Shown one piece after another: positions 43,899 through 53,120 of a DNA stretch of 64,000 nucleotides. This DNA is from an uncultured Sphingomonadaceae bacterium (GTDB lineage: Bacteria; Pseudomonadota; Alphaproteobacteria; Sphingomonadales; Sphingomonadaceae): NCBI GenBank assembly GCA_947501695.1, contig CANMWO010000002.1, positions 186,001-250,000 of the forward strand. The letters run 5' to 3'. Under the pieces are notes generated by a model. It saw only the letters and a list, made by a program, of their open reading frames with translations, was not told the DNA's origin and ran no database searches. The position numbers were made by a program, and so were the translations under genes. The number at the start of each line of letters is the position of its first letter. Positions within the stretch are counted from its first letter, which is position 1.

Positions 43899-45061
43899 CA
43901 AGTGCCTCCGATCAATTCGCGGCCAATCAGCATCCGCCGAATTTCATTGGTCCCTGCGCCGATATCGAGCAGCTTGGAATCGCGCCAGTAGCGCTCAACT
44001 GGCCAATCTGTGGTGTAACCGGCTCCGCCCAATGCCTGAACGGATTCTTCGGCCACGCGGACACTGCTTTCCGATGCATACATCACGGCACCCGCAGCAT
44101 CGAAACGCGTGGTCTGACCGGCGTCACAAGCCTTGTTAACTGCATAAACGTATGATCGCGCACTGTTGAGACGGACGTACATATCGGCAATCTTGCCCTG
44201 CATTAGTTGAAACGTCCCGATCGGTTTACCAAATTGCTTACGCTCACGAACATAGGGAATGACCGTGTCGAGACAGGCTTGCATCAAACCCAATGGAATC
44301 GCAGCCAGCACTGCACGTTCATAATCAAGACCGGACATTAAAACACCAACGCCACCGTTAATCGGCCCCATGACATTTTCTTCCGGCACTTCACAATCGT
44401 CGAACACCAATTCCGCTGTCGGGCTGCCCTTCATGCCGACTTTCTCGATTTTCTGGCCGATGGAAAAACCCTTCATGCCTTTTTCAATCAGGAAAGCCGT
44501 GATCCCGCCAGAACCGGCTTCCGGCCGGGTCTTTCCGTACACCACCAAAGTATCCGCATCGGTGGAATTGGTGATCCAGAATTTCGTGCCGTTGAGGACA
44601 TAACCACCCTGCACCGCTTCTGCTTTCAACTTCATCGAGACAACATCGGAACCGGCGCCTGCTTCTGACATGGCCAATGATCCAACATGCTCTCCGGATA
44701 TCAGCTTGGGCAGATATTTCGCCTTTTGCTCCGGCGTGGCCCAGCGGCGTATCTGGTTGACACACAAGTTGCTGTGCGCGCCATAGCTAAGCCCCAGAGC
44801 CGCACTGCCTCTGCTGACTTCCTCAACCGCTATGGCATGCTCCAGATAACCTAGGCCAAGACCGCCATCTTCTTCCTCAACGGTGACTCCATGCAAGCCA
44901 AGATCACCCATTTGTTCCCACAGTTCGCGCGGGAACCAGTCTTCCCGATCCATCTTTTGGGCGAGTGGGCTGATTTTCTCGTCTGCAAAGCGGCGGGTCG
45001 TATCGCGGATTTGGTCGGCCATTTCACCAAGCTGAAAGTCAAATTGTGGGGTAGCAATCAT
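43898..45061 (-). CDS. ivd: Isovaleryl-CoA dehydrogenase
   Basis: A 387-residue acyl-CoA dehydrogenase. The C-terminal GGAGYTTDWPVERYWRDSKL...IGAGTNEIRRMLIGREL and the middle SEAGAGSDVVSMKLKA are typical of isovaleryl-CoA dehydrogenase in leucine breakdown: isovaleryl-CoA to 3-methylcrotonyl-CoA, with FAD. The usual catalytic Glu appears in the LDYERAVLAA region of IVD proteins. ATG 45061 has GAGGA five bases upstream; the frame to 45094 is not needed. It diverges from pyrD across 134 bases and is followed by the epimerase. Confidence 0.9.
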   Translation of the reverse strand: MIATPQFDFQLGEMADQIRDTTRRFADEKISPLAQKMDREDWFPRELWEQMGDLGLHGVTVEEEDGGLGLGYLEHAIAVEEVSRGSAALGLSYGAHSNLCVNQIRRWATPEQKAKYLPKLISGEHVGSLAMSEAGAGSDVVSMKLKAEAVQGGYVLNGTKFWITNSTDADTLVVYGKTRPEAGSGGITAFLIEKGMKGFSIGQKIEKVGMKGSPTAELVFDDCEVPEENVMGPINGGVGVLMSGLDYERAVLAAIPLGLMQACLDTVIPYVRERKQFGKPIGTFQLMQGKIADMYVRLNSARSYVYAVNKACDAGQTTRFDAAGAVMYASESSVRVAEESVQALGGAGYTTDWPVERYWRDSKLLDIGAGTNEIRRMLIGRELIGGT

Positions 45062-45195
45062 ATCGTCCTCATCTTTCTCGGATGCGCATATCATATTTGG
45101 TTGCGGCTGCGACCAAAAAATCAGGCAATATTTTATACGAAAACCTGGTGCGCGAAGGATTGCCGATCTTGTCCAGCAATGCCATAGGCGCAGCC

Positions 45196-46233
45196 ATGCT
45201 ATATGACCTCGCTCGCCCTTTCGTTTTCGCGCTCGAAGCCGAAAAAGCCCATAGCCTTACGATTGCCGGACTAAAGGCGCTCCCCTTGGGACCCGCGCCC
45301 AAATCCGACCCTGTGTTGGCCACCACAGTCGCCGGTCTCGATTTTCCCAATCCGATCGGCATGGCACCCGGTTTCGACAAAAATGGCGAAGTACCAGACG
45401 CGCTGATCCGCATGGGCTTTGGCTATGCCGAGGTCGGCACATTGACGCCGCGTGCGCAGCCCGGAAATCCCAAACCACGCATATTCCGGCTGCCGAAAGA
45501 CAGAGCAGTGATCAACCGCTTGGGATTTAATAATCAGGGCCAGGAAAAATCCGCGCCACGCTTGAAGCATATGGGCGGACGCATGGGTAAAGGCATACTG
45601 GGTATCAATATTGGTGCCAATAAAGACAGCGATGACCGGATTGCGGACTATGTCATTGGCGTTCAAAACATGGCGCCCTTGGCGGACTATCTAACGGTGA
45701 ACATCTCCTCACCCAATACGCCTGGTTTGCGGGCGTTGCAGGATAAGGCCGCGTTAGAAGAATTACTGGCTGCAGTAATGGAGGCACGGGGCGACCAAAA
45801 AGTACCGGTTTTCCTTAAAGTTGCACCGGATCTGGAACCGGCCGATATTGACGATATTGTTGATGTCACCATGAAACAGAATATTGACGCGCTCATTGTT
45901 TCCAACACGACAATTACGCGACCAAAGTTACAGTCTAGCAATCAAGAGGAAACCGGCGGCCTGTCGGGCGCACCACTAAAAAACTTGGCGTTACAAAGGC
46001 TCAAGGATTTTCGCACAGCAAGTGGCGGCAAGATTCCGCTCATCGGCGTCGGCGGCATCGCCAATGCCGAAGACGCTTATGAACGTATCCGCGCAGGGGC
46101 TTCCTTGGTACAGCTTTACACCGCCATGATATATGAGGGACCCACCATGGCCCGCGCAATGAGCTGTGGGTTAGCCCGCCTGTTAAAACAGGACGGATTT
46201 TCTTCAGTTACCGAAGCTGTTGGGGCGACATAG
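45196..46233 (+). CDS. pyrD: Dihydroorotate dehydrogenase, quinone-dependent
   Basis: A 345-residue class 2 DHODH, oxidising dihydroorotate to orotate with FMN and passing electrons to quinone at the inner membrane. The N-terminal membrane helix region (MLYDLARPFVFALEAEKAHSL) identifies class 2. Core segments: NPIGMAPGFDKNGEVPDAL, ILGINIGANKDS, NISSPNTPGLRALQ, and NTTITRP. ATG 45196 fits; upstream residues in the long frame are not conserved. The ribosome site is weak. Confidence 0.96.
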   Translation: MLYDLARPFVFALEAEKAHSLTIAGLKALPLGPAPKSDPVLATTVAGLDFPNPIGMAPGFDKNGEVPDALIRMGFGYAEVGTLTPRAQPGNPKPRIFRLPKDRAVINRLGFNNQGQEKSAPRLKHMGGRMGKGILGINIGANKDSDDRIADYVIGVQNMAPLADYLTVNISSPNTPGLRALQDKAALEELLAAVMEARGDQKVPVFLKVAPDLEPADIDDIVDVTMKQNIDALIVSNTTITRPKLQSSNQEETGGLSGAPLKNLALQRLKDFRTASGGKIPLIGVGGIANAEDAYERIRAGASLVQLYTAMIYEGPTMARAMSCGLARLLKQDGFSSVTEAVGAT

Positions 46234-46288
46234 CATTTGGCGACAAATGATTTGCCAAAATGGCGTGCCATCCATAAAACTCGCTACC

Positions 46289-47995
46289 ATGAAAAAACTC
46301 CTGACTTTATTCGCTTTTTTATTGCTCACCCCTATCGCCGTCCCGGCTAGCGCGCAAAATGCTGGCACAGCTGCATCAGCACATCCGGAAGCCACCAAGG
46401 CCGGTTTTGAGATATTGCAGGCGGGCGGATCTGCGACCGATGCAGCCATGGCCATGATGCTGGTGCTGACTGTTGTCGAGCCACAATCAAGCGGCATCGG
46501 CGGCGGCGGTTTTCTGCTCCATCATGATGCCAAAAGTGGCTGGATGGAAACAATTGACGGACGCGAAATGGCACCATCGGCAGCTGCACAGGATCGTTTT
46601 CTGGGAGAGGATGGCAAGCCATTGGGTTGGCGAGATGCAACGCCTGGCGGCAAATCGGTCGGCGTTCCCGGCAATATGCGGCTTATGGAGATGGCGCATA
46701 ACAAATGGGGCAAATTGCCTTGGGAAAAGTTGTTTGAACCCGCGATCACGCTCGCAGAAAAAGGCTATGCTGTCAGCCCGCCACAATATGACTGGATGAA
46801 GCGGCTAGAAAAACTCTGGGTCAAATTCCCCGATATGCAAAAGCTATATTGGCGTGACGGAGCCCCTGCCCCGCGCGGTACGATCATTAAAAACCCGGAA
46901 CTTGGAAAATTGCTGCGTGAATTGCAGGCGGGCGGAGCTGATACTTTTTATACAGGCAAGACAGCCGCCGCGATATCTGAGGCAGTCGCAAGCGCACCTC
47001 AGAACCAGTCGGTTTTAACCGAGCAGGATTTTGCCAATTATAACGCGATATTACGCCAGCCGGTTTGCTCAAGCTATCGTGAATACCGGATTTGCGGCAT
47101 GGGACCACCTTCATCCGGCGCAACAACGGTCCTGCAAATATTAGGCTCTATCGAGCGGTTCAACATGGGCGATCTCTACAAAAAGGAACCGGCTCGCGCT
47201 TGGCATGTCATTGGCGAAGCGATGCGACTGGCTTATGCAGATCGGGAAAAATATCTTGCCGATCAGGACTTTGTATCGGTTCCGGTCGCGGGCCTGATTG
47301 ACAAAGGCTATATCGCGAAACGCTCGCAAATGATAGCTTTGCAACGCGCTCGACCACAATTTCCGGGTATCGAGACCTATCCCGCGGGCAGTCCTCCCGG
47401 CTCCTCGCCTCGCACCGCTGCGATTTCATCGGAAGTGGCAGGCACGACCCATTTCACCGCCGTCGATGGCGAAGGCAATATTGCCAATATGACGTCGACT
47501 GTCGAAGGCCCCTTTGGCAGCCAGTTGCTAGCGCGCGGCATGGTGCTCAACAACGAACTGACTGATTTCACCTTCGCGCCGGAAAAAGACGGAGCGCCGG
47601 TGGCAAACCGGGTCCAGGCGGGTAAACGCCCGCTTTCTTCGATGTCCCCGACGATTGTTTATGATGCAACCGGCAAGCCTGTTCTCGCTTTGGGGTCAGC
47701 AGGTGGCAAACGGATCATCATGCATGTCACCAAGACGCTGATCGGTGTGCTTGACTATGGGTTGCCGCTGCAAGACGCTATGGCAATGCCCAATATCTAT
47801 TTTGGCGGATCAGGGCTGTTGATCGAAAATGACAGTGATCTCATAGAGTTGCAAAGCGATCTTGCTCGCCTTGGTCATACTGTTGTTACAACCAACTTAC
47901 CGTCAAAGCTTGCCGGCGCCCAAAAAACCGACAAAGGCTGGGTCGGCGCGGTTGATCCGCGCAGCACCGGCGAAGCGGTTAGCGAACTGCCTTAA
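46289..47995 (+). CDS. ggt: Gamma-glutamyltransferase, periplasmic
   Basis: A 568-residue Ntn-hydrolase with a signal peptide (LLTLFAFLLLTPIAVPASA). It is autocleaved at the Thr in GTTHFTAVDGEG, giving a new N-terminal Thr nucleophile near residue 390. Conserved ends include SGIGGGGFLLHHD, LPLQDAMAMPNIYFGG and SSMSPTIV. It cleaves glutathione or gamma-glutamyl compounds in the periplasm. ATG 46289 fits the signal peptide; the long frame from 46220 is unsupported. It follows pyrD at 55 bases. Confidence 0.95.
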   Translation: MKKLLTLFAFLLLTPIAVPASAQNAGTAASAHPEATKAGFEILQAGGSATDAAMAMMLVLTVVEPQSSGIGGGGFLLHHDAKSGWMETIDGREMAPSAAAQDRFLGEDGKPLGWRDATPGGKSVGVPGNMRLMEMAHNKWGKLPWEKLFEPAITLAEKGYAVSPPQYDWMKRLEKLWVKFPDMQKLYWRDGAPAPRGTIIKNPELGKLLRELQAGGADTFYTGKTAAAISEAVASAPQNQSVLTEQDFANYNAILRQPVCSSYREYRICGMGPPSSGATTVLQILGSIERFNMGDLYKKEPARAWHVIGEAMRLAYADREKYLADQDFVSVPVAGLIDKGYIAKRSQMIALQRARPQFPGIETYPAGSPPGSSPRTAAISSEVAGTTHFTAVDGEGNIANMTSTVEGPFGSQLLARGMVLNNELTDFTFAPEKDGAPVANRVQAGKRPLSSMSPTIVYDATGKPVLALGSAGGKRIIMHVTKTLIGVLDYGLPLQDAMAMPNIYFGGSGLLIENDSDLIELQSDLARLGHTVVTTNLPSKLAGAQKTDKGWVGAVDPRSTGEAVSELP

Positions 47996-48012
47996 GTCAG
48001 ACATTTACTGTA

Positions 48013-48031
48013 CAATGGTTGGAAACCATTG
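48013..48031 (+). repeat. Perfect small inverted repeat between ggt and the acyl-CoA synthetase gene
   Basis: CAATGGTT-GGA-AACCATTG, an 8-base-pair stem with a 3-base loop, lies 17 bases after the ggt stop. It could fold in RNA or bind a protein. It lacks a T-run right behind it, so I do not call it a terminator. Confidence 0.5.
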
Positions 48032-48106
48032 CCCGAAACTTTTATCCGCGCTAGCCTACCGCCATGATAGGGGGCTAGTCTTTTAAAGGCTAAGCCGCGC
48101 GAGAGG

Positions 48107-49936
48107 GTGAAGAGAGTGTCGGCAAAAAAAACAAGTAACCGTTATCTGGAATTTGACGGATTTCCCAATCTGATTTCCATGTTTTTCCAACGTGCTAGCG
48201 AAGGCGGGGACAAGCCGTTTTTGAGTACAAAGATAGACGGCGAATGGCACACCATCAGCTGGAACGAAGCAGCGCGGCAAGTGGCTGCTTTGGCAAAATC
48301 CTTCAAGAAGATCGGACTCAAACCCGGCGATCGCATTATGCTGGTGTCCGACAATTGCCCGCAATGGTGTATTGCCGATCTAGCGATCATGGCCGCAAAA
48401 TGTATCACCGTCCCGACGTATACAACCAATACGCCCAATGATCATCAGCATATCCTTGACAACAGCGGCGCAAAAGCAGTCATCGTGTCAAACCAGAAAT
48501 TGGCACAGAATCTCATTCCATCGGTTATTAAATCATCGGATGCCGATATTGTCATCGGCATGTCGGATCTGCGGATCGGCCAGTCGGGTGACTTTTCCAT
48601 CCACCAATGGAATAATCTGGTCCAAGGAACGGATGAGGATGTTGCCGATGTTAGCGCAGAAGCAGCTAACATAAAACGAGAAGATGTCGCTTGTATCATC
48701 TATACCAGCGGCACTGGCGGTAAACCGCGCGGCGTGATGCAACCACATGGCGCGATCCTGCACAACGTCAAAGGACCAGCTGAAGTCATCGAGAATGATT
48801 TTGGCTGGGATGAAGAAGTGTTCCTCTCGTTCCTTCCACTTAGTCACGCATATGAGCATAGCGCCGGGCAGTTTTTCCCGATCGGCCTTGGCGCTGAAAT
48901 CTATTATTCAGAAGGGCTCGAGAAGCTTGCATCGAATATTGAAGAGGTTCGACCAACTATCATGGTGGTGGTGCCGCGCTTGTTTGAAGTGCTACGCCAA
49001 CGCCTGATCAAGACGGTCGAAAAACAGGGTAAGATGCCCAATTACCTGCTCGGTAAGGCCCTGAAGATGGGCGAACGGGAAGCGGACGGCAAAAAGCGTA
49101 AGCGTGACAAGCCGATGGATATTTTCCTGAACAAAACACTCCGCCCCAAGGTTCAAAAGCGCTTCGGTGGCCGAATCAAGGCCATGGTTTCCGGCGGAGC
49201 GCCGCTAAATCCCGATATCGGCGTGTTTTTCCAGTCGCTTGGTTTGACCTTGCTTCAAGGCTATGGCCAGACGGAATCCGGTCCGATTATCGCTTGTAAC
49301 CGACCACGGACAGGCCTGAAAATGGACACCGTCGGCCCGCCAATGATCGATACAGAGGTCAAAATTGCCAATGATGGAGAAATTTTGGTTCGCGGCGAAC
49401 TGGTCATGAAAGGCTATTGGCGCAATCAGGCGGAAACCGATCGCGTTATCGTTGATGGCTGGCTGCATACGGGTGATATCGGCTTGATCGACGAAGCTGG
49501 CCGGGTTGCTATTACAGACCGCAAGAAAGACTTGATCGTCAATGACAAAGGCGAAAATGTCGCGCCCCAGAAGCTTGAAGGCATGTTGACCCTGCAACCC
49601 GAAATTCTCCAGGCGATGATCATCGGCGACAAACGCCCCTATATGGTTGGACTTATCGTCCCGGATCCCGAATGGGCGCTGGAATGGTCGCGCGAAGAAG
49701 GCATGACTTATGACTTCCTCAAACTGCAGGCGAACCCGGCCTTCAAATCAGCCGTTAGCAAGGCGATGGACCGGGTGAATAAAAACCTGTCGGTAACCGA
49801 AAAGGTTCGCCGGTTTGAATTTGCCGACGAACCTTTTGCGATTGAGAATGAAGAATTGACACCGAGTATGAAAATCCGGCGTCATGTTATTCGGGAACGC
49901 TATATGGAACGGCTAAGCGCGCTCTACAAAAAATAA
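48107..49936 (+). CDS. Long-chain fatty-acid-CoA ligase (AMP-forming)
   Basis: A 609-residue AMP-binding enzyme (FadD15/ACSL-like) that activates fatty acids to acyl-CoA through an acyl-adenylate. Seen: IIYTSGTGGKPRGVMQPHGA (P-loop), FLSFLPLSHAYEHSAGQF, GYGQTESGPIIACNRPRTG, GWLHTGDIGLIDEAGRVAITDRKKDLIV and the C-terminal VAPQKLEGML. The start is GTG 48107 or GTG 48116; the latter has GAGAGG 9 bases upstream. It may feed lipid synthesis or degradation; the neighbours do not settle this. Confidence 0.9.
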   Translation: MKRVSAKKTSNRYLEFDGFPNLISMFFQRASEGGDKPFLSTKIDGEWHTISWNEAARQVAALAKSFKKIGLKPGDRIMLVSDNCPQWCIADLAIMAAKCITVPTYTTNTPNDHQHILDNSGAKAVIVSNQKLAQNLIPSVIKSSDADIVIGMSDLRIGQSGDFSIHQWNNLVQGTDEDVADVSAEAANIKREDVACIIYTSGTGGKPRGVMQPHGAILHNVKGPAEVIENDFGWDEEVFLSFLPLSHAYEHSAGQFFPIGLGAEIYYSEGLEKLASNIEEVRPTIMVVVPRLFEVLRQRLIKTVEKQGKMPNYLLGKALKMGEREADGKKRKRDKPMDIFLNKTLRPKVQKRFGGRIKAMVSGGAPLNPDIGVFFQSLGLTLLQGYGQTESGPIIACNRPRTGLKMDTVGPPMIDTEVKIANDGEILVRGELVMKGYWRNQAETDRVIVDGWLHTGDIGLIDEAGRVAITDRKKDLIVNDKGENVAPQKLEGMLTLQPEILQAMIIGDKRPYMVGLIVPDPEWALEWSREEGMTYDFLKLQANPAFKSAVSKAMDRVNKNLSVTEKVRRFEFADEPFAIENEELTPSMKIRRHVIRERYMERLSALYKK

Positions 49937-49958
49937 GCACGCTTACCGTCCGTAGCGA

Positions 49959-50375
49959 TCACCCTGCGGGTTTCGTATAAGGCACGAACGAACTGAACGA
50001 ACAGCTACCAACAAAAGCGCCGGTTTGCAGATCCTTTACTTGAGCAATCTCACCGCGACAAAGTTGTGGCGATGGCCTGCGTGTAACCAGTGTATGACGG
50101 TCAACATTTCGGCATCCACCATAAGGTTCATTGACATAGATTGTCTTTGGATTGCTGCTGCGACTATAAATTAGATATTTGTCACCAACGACGGTCATAT
50201 TTTTCTGATCCGTCCTATTGATGCAGCTAATCGGCTTGCCAGCTTCGCGGCCAGCAATTTTCTTGTCGAACTTGGCTTGTTCTTTCTCACTGAGCTTGAC
50301 CTCAGCTGTGCCGCTATTTGCGGCCGGTGCAGCGAGCAACAACGCTAGCGGCAGTGCGAAAATAATCTTACGCAT
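49959..50375 (-). CDS. Small secreted cysteine-containing protein
   Basis: A 138-residue protein with a signal peptide (IIFALPLALLLAAPAANSG). The mature part has four Cys (SCINR, GGCRN, QLCRGE, GSCSF), probably paired as disulfides in the periplasm. No family recognised. ATG 50375 has AAGGAG 9 bases upstream. It lies between the acyl-CoA synthetase (convergent) and gloB. A similar small basic-protein group in Sphingomonadales is often annotated as hypothetical; function unknown. Confidence 0.78.
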   Translation of the reverse strand: MRKIIFALPLALLLAAPAANSGTAEVKLSEKEQAKFDKKIAGREAGKPISCINRTDQKNMTVVGDKYLIYSRSSNPKTIYVNEPYGGCRNVDRHTLVTRRPSPQLCRGEIAQVKDLQTGAFVGSCSFSSFVPYTKPAG

Positions 50376-50447
50376 GACGATTCTCCTTCGAAGTCCCCCA
50401 TCGAAGTTATGTTGTACCATAAAACATGGAAAACCGGAAATCGGCGT

Positions 50448-51170
50448 TTAGAAATTATCCTTGGCAGTTCGCCGCTCTGCCAATTGGTCAGCCGACGATG
50501 CCCGCATGAATGGATTGGTCGCAGCTTCCAAAGCAATGGTGGTCGGTACTGTCGCCTCACCCTTGGCTCGTGCAGCCAATACCGCTTCCATACGTTCTTT
50601 CAACGCCTGGTTTTCTGGTTCTGCAACCAGCGCATATTCGCCATTGGCTTGGGTATATTCATGGGCGCAATAGACTTTCGTCTCGCCCGGTAATTTCGAG
50701 AGTTTTTGCATATTATCAAACATTTGTGCCGCAGTACCTTCGAATAAGCGGCCACAACCCATAGCAAACAAAGTATCACCGACAAAAACCACGTCTTCAT
50801 CTGCAACATGAAAAGCAATATGGCCCGCCGTGTGAGCCGGTACATCCATAACGTCGGCCACAACATCGCCCAAACGAACTTGATCACCCTCTTTGACCAT
50901 CGTATTCAGCGTCGGAATACGGGCCTGCTCTGCTTCAGGGCCAGTAATATGACAGCCCGTTGCTTCTTTTATCGCAGCATTGCCTCCGGTGTGATCGGGA
51001 TGCCAATGTGTGTTCCATATCTGAGTGATTTTCCAACCACGTTTCTCTGCCTCGGCCAAGACAGGTTCCGCAACAGCGGGGTCGACTACCATCGTCTCTT
51101 TGGAATCGGGTTCATGGACCAACCAGACATAATTGTCCGACAATACGGGGATACGGATGATTTCAAGCAT
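50448..51170 (-). CDS. gloB: Hydroxyacylglutathione hydrolase (glyoxalase II)
   Basis: A 240-residue glyoxalase II: MLEIIRIPVLSDNYVWLVHEP, zinc/iron site THWHPDHTGGN, ...HTAGHIAFHV, FVGDTLFAMGCGRLFEGTAAQM and the C-terminal YCAHEYTQANGEYAL plus the R-x-x-K end used for glutathione binding. It hydrolyses S-lactoylglutathione to lactate and glutathione. Its partner gloA is at 54821. ATG 51170 is chosen; the longer frame is unsupported. Confidence 0.94.
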   Translation of the reverse strand: MLEIIRIPVLSDNYVWLVHEPDSKETMVVDPAVAEPVLAEAEKRGWKITQIWNTHWHPDHTGGNAAIKEATGCHITGPEAEQARIPTLNTMVKEGDQVRLGDVVADVMDVPAHTAGHIAFHVADEDVVFVGDTLFAMGCGRLFEGTAAQMFDNMQKLSKLPGETKVYCAHEYTQANGEYALVAEPENQALKERMEAVLAARAKGEATVPTTIALEAATNPFMRASSADQLAERRTAKDNF

Positions 51171-51280
51171 AGATGATAATTTACCTTTTATTCCCAATCT
51201 TGTCGATGGTTAACTGCCCGATAACTCTTTTACACTAGGGCATAAATATTGTTGAGCGGCCTATTTAAAGAGGAAGACAG

Positions 51281-53005
51281 TTGCGCATTTTCGTTATTTT
51301 TCTGGCTTTTATTAGCCTGTGCGCACCCGCAAGCGCAAGCGTTCCCCTTGCCCATGAACTGTGCACCTATGGAACTGCGCTCGATGGCAAGATATCCGAA
51401 GTCTTGGCGGCCACCAATAAGTTTGACTGTTCAAATGACAAATATGATTTCGCTGGATCCAAGCTATGGATGAAAATCCCCTTCAAAGCAGATTCAATTC
51501 CAGCCGGAGCGGTAGAAGTCCAGGGCGACAATAATGGACTGAGTTCCATGTCTGTGCATTCTTTATTGACCGATGGCAGTCTCAGGTCCGCCTATTTTTC
51601 GGAGCAAGAAGTCATCGATAACTGGCGCCCCAAGGGTCATTATGGCCTTCCAATACCAGGATCGGAAGAGGCTGGAACGCGCAGCCAGATAGAAACCGTT
51701 TATGTTTCGGTCGACAACCCAAGGGTGGTAAGCTCGATCACACTGGTGGAGCTAACATCGAAAAAGAAATGGGATGACCTGAAGCTACCACTATCGGCGA
51801 TGTTTGCACTATTATGCGGCATGGCAATCATGCCGTTTTTCTACAATTCCTTTTTCTATGGAGCCCTGCGACATAGCTTCATGCTGTGGCACAGCGTTAT
51901 GATCATTGGGACAGTCGTCTATACATTTAGTTCCTCTGGCTTGATCTTTTTGGTTTTCCCCGAGACCAGCTTGACGACAAAATTTCTACTCAACTATTGG
52001 ACACTAGCCATTGGGATCGCAGCGAGCGGTTTCTTTCTCGATCGATTTGTCGAACCCGGTAAAATTGCAAAGTGGCTCCGCTCGCTGTTGCTGATCTCCG
52101 CCGTCCTGCCAGTTTTTATGACTGCCTTCATTTTTCAAACTATTGAAGGATATGACAACAATATCCGCAACTATTATCATGCCTCCTTCATCCCCTATTT
52201 GTTCGTCGTTCTCTATACGATGATCCATGCTTTACGCCGAGGCAGCAAAGCTATCTGGTTTCAGATAGCCGCTTGGACCCCGATTATTATATTCAGTTTC
52301 GACCGGATCGCACGCGGCATGGATCTCTATATCGGGATTCGCGAACTCGACTATGGCCTCTATTTCGTACTTGTACTTGAAACCATCATATTGGCTTTTG
52401 GCGTCGCTAACCGGATATTGAAGCTACGGCTTAGCCATGAGGATACGCTTAAGAAACAAGTCGAACTGACATTACTGGCCGAAACCGATGGTCTGACGGC
52501 TATCAGCAATCGCCGTGCCTTTGAAAAAGCGTTCAAACGCAACTTAAGCGAACGCAATTATCATCACCTGGCGATTTTGGATATCGACTTTTTCAAGCGG
52601 GTCAATGATCTGTATGGCCATGAAATCGGTGATGAAGTTCTCCGTCTAGTCGGACGAGAGCTCGCAAATACCCGCCATTTCTCTGCAAGAATTGGTGGAG
52701 AGGAATTTGCGCTGCTCATGAAACCGAGTGAACGGGGTAGCCGCAAAAGCAATCCAGCGTCAGAGCTCGCAGGCATCTGCGAAACTCTCATTCGGTCGGT
52801 TCATGCCAATGTTCCGGAAATCAAACAGCCGGTAACTTTCTCAGCTGGCGTGGCCGCGATTCCCAAGCGGACATCGTTAAAGTCAGTCATGGCGGTGGCC
52901 GACAAGCGCCTCTATAATGCCAAAAATAATGGACGTAATCAGGTGGTCAGTTTTGATATTTCGGAACTGGCGAAACCGCCGGCGGAAGGTACAGCCACCG
53001 CTTAA
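51281..53005 (+). CDS. 7TM-DISM diguanylate cyclase (copy 1)
   Basis: A 574-residue protein: signal peptide (FVIFLAFISLCAPASAS), a periplasmic domain (about residues 20-155), about seven helices (residues 175-370) and a GGDEF domain. The active motif is RIGGEEFALLM (near residue 472), so catalysis of c-di-GMP from GTP is likely. The inhibitory RxxD motif that normally sits before GGEEF is missing. The domain order fits 7TM-DISM-GGDEF signal receivers. TTG 51281 has GAGGAAG upstream. A paralogue follows after 115 bases. Confidence 0.88.
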   Translation: MRIFVIFLAFISLCAPASASVPLAHELCTYGTALDGKISEVLAATNKFDCSNDKYDFAGSKLWMKIPFKADSIPAGAVEVQGDNNGLSSMSVHSLLTDGSLRSAYFSEQEVIDNWRPKGHYGLPIPGSEEAGTRSQIETVYVSVDNPRVVSSITLVELTSKKKWDDLKLPLSAMFALLCGMAIMPFFYNSFFYGALRHSFMLWHSVMIIGTVVYTFSSSGLIFLVFPETSLTTKFLLNYWTLAIGIAASGFFLDRFVEPGKIAKWLRSLLLISAVLPVFMTAFIFQTIEGYDNNIRNYYHASFIPYLFVVLYTMIHALRRGSKAIWFQIAAWTPIIIFSFDRIARGMDLYIGIRELDYGLYFVLVLETIILAFGVANRILKLRLSHEDTLKKQVELTLLAETDGLTAISNRRAFEKAFKRNLSERNYHHLAILDIDFFKRVNDLYGHEIGDEVLRLVGRELANTRHFSARIGGEEFALLMKPSERGSRKSNPASELAGICETLIRSVHANVPEIKQPVTFSAGVAAIPKRTSLKSVMAVADKRLYNAKNNGRNQVVSFDISELAKPPAEGTATA

Positions 53006-53120
53006 TATCAAGGCACAATAAATCGAACCATTCTTTCGGTTACCAAAGGTCGCGATTGGTTAACGCGATAATAGGTTTTAGCAGCTATAAATCCGATCAA
53101 CTGAGAGGGATGTAGATGTA

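Noticed and set aside
48013-48031. Terminator after ggt
   Set aside because: The hairpin has no T-run behind it, so intrinsic termination is not supported.
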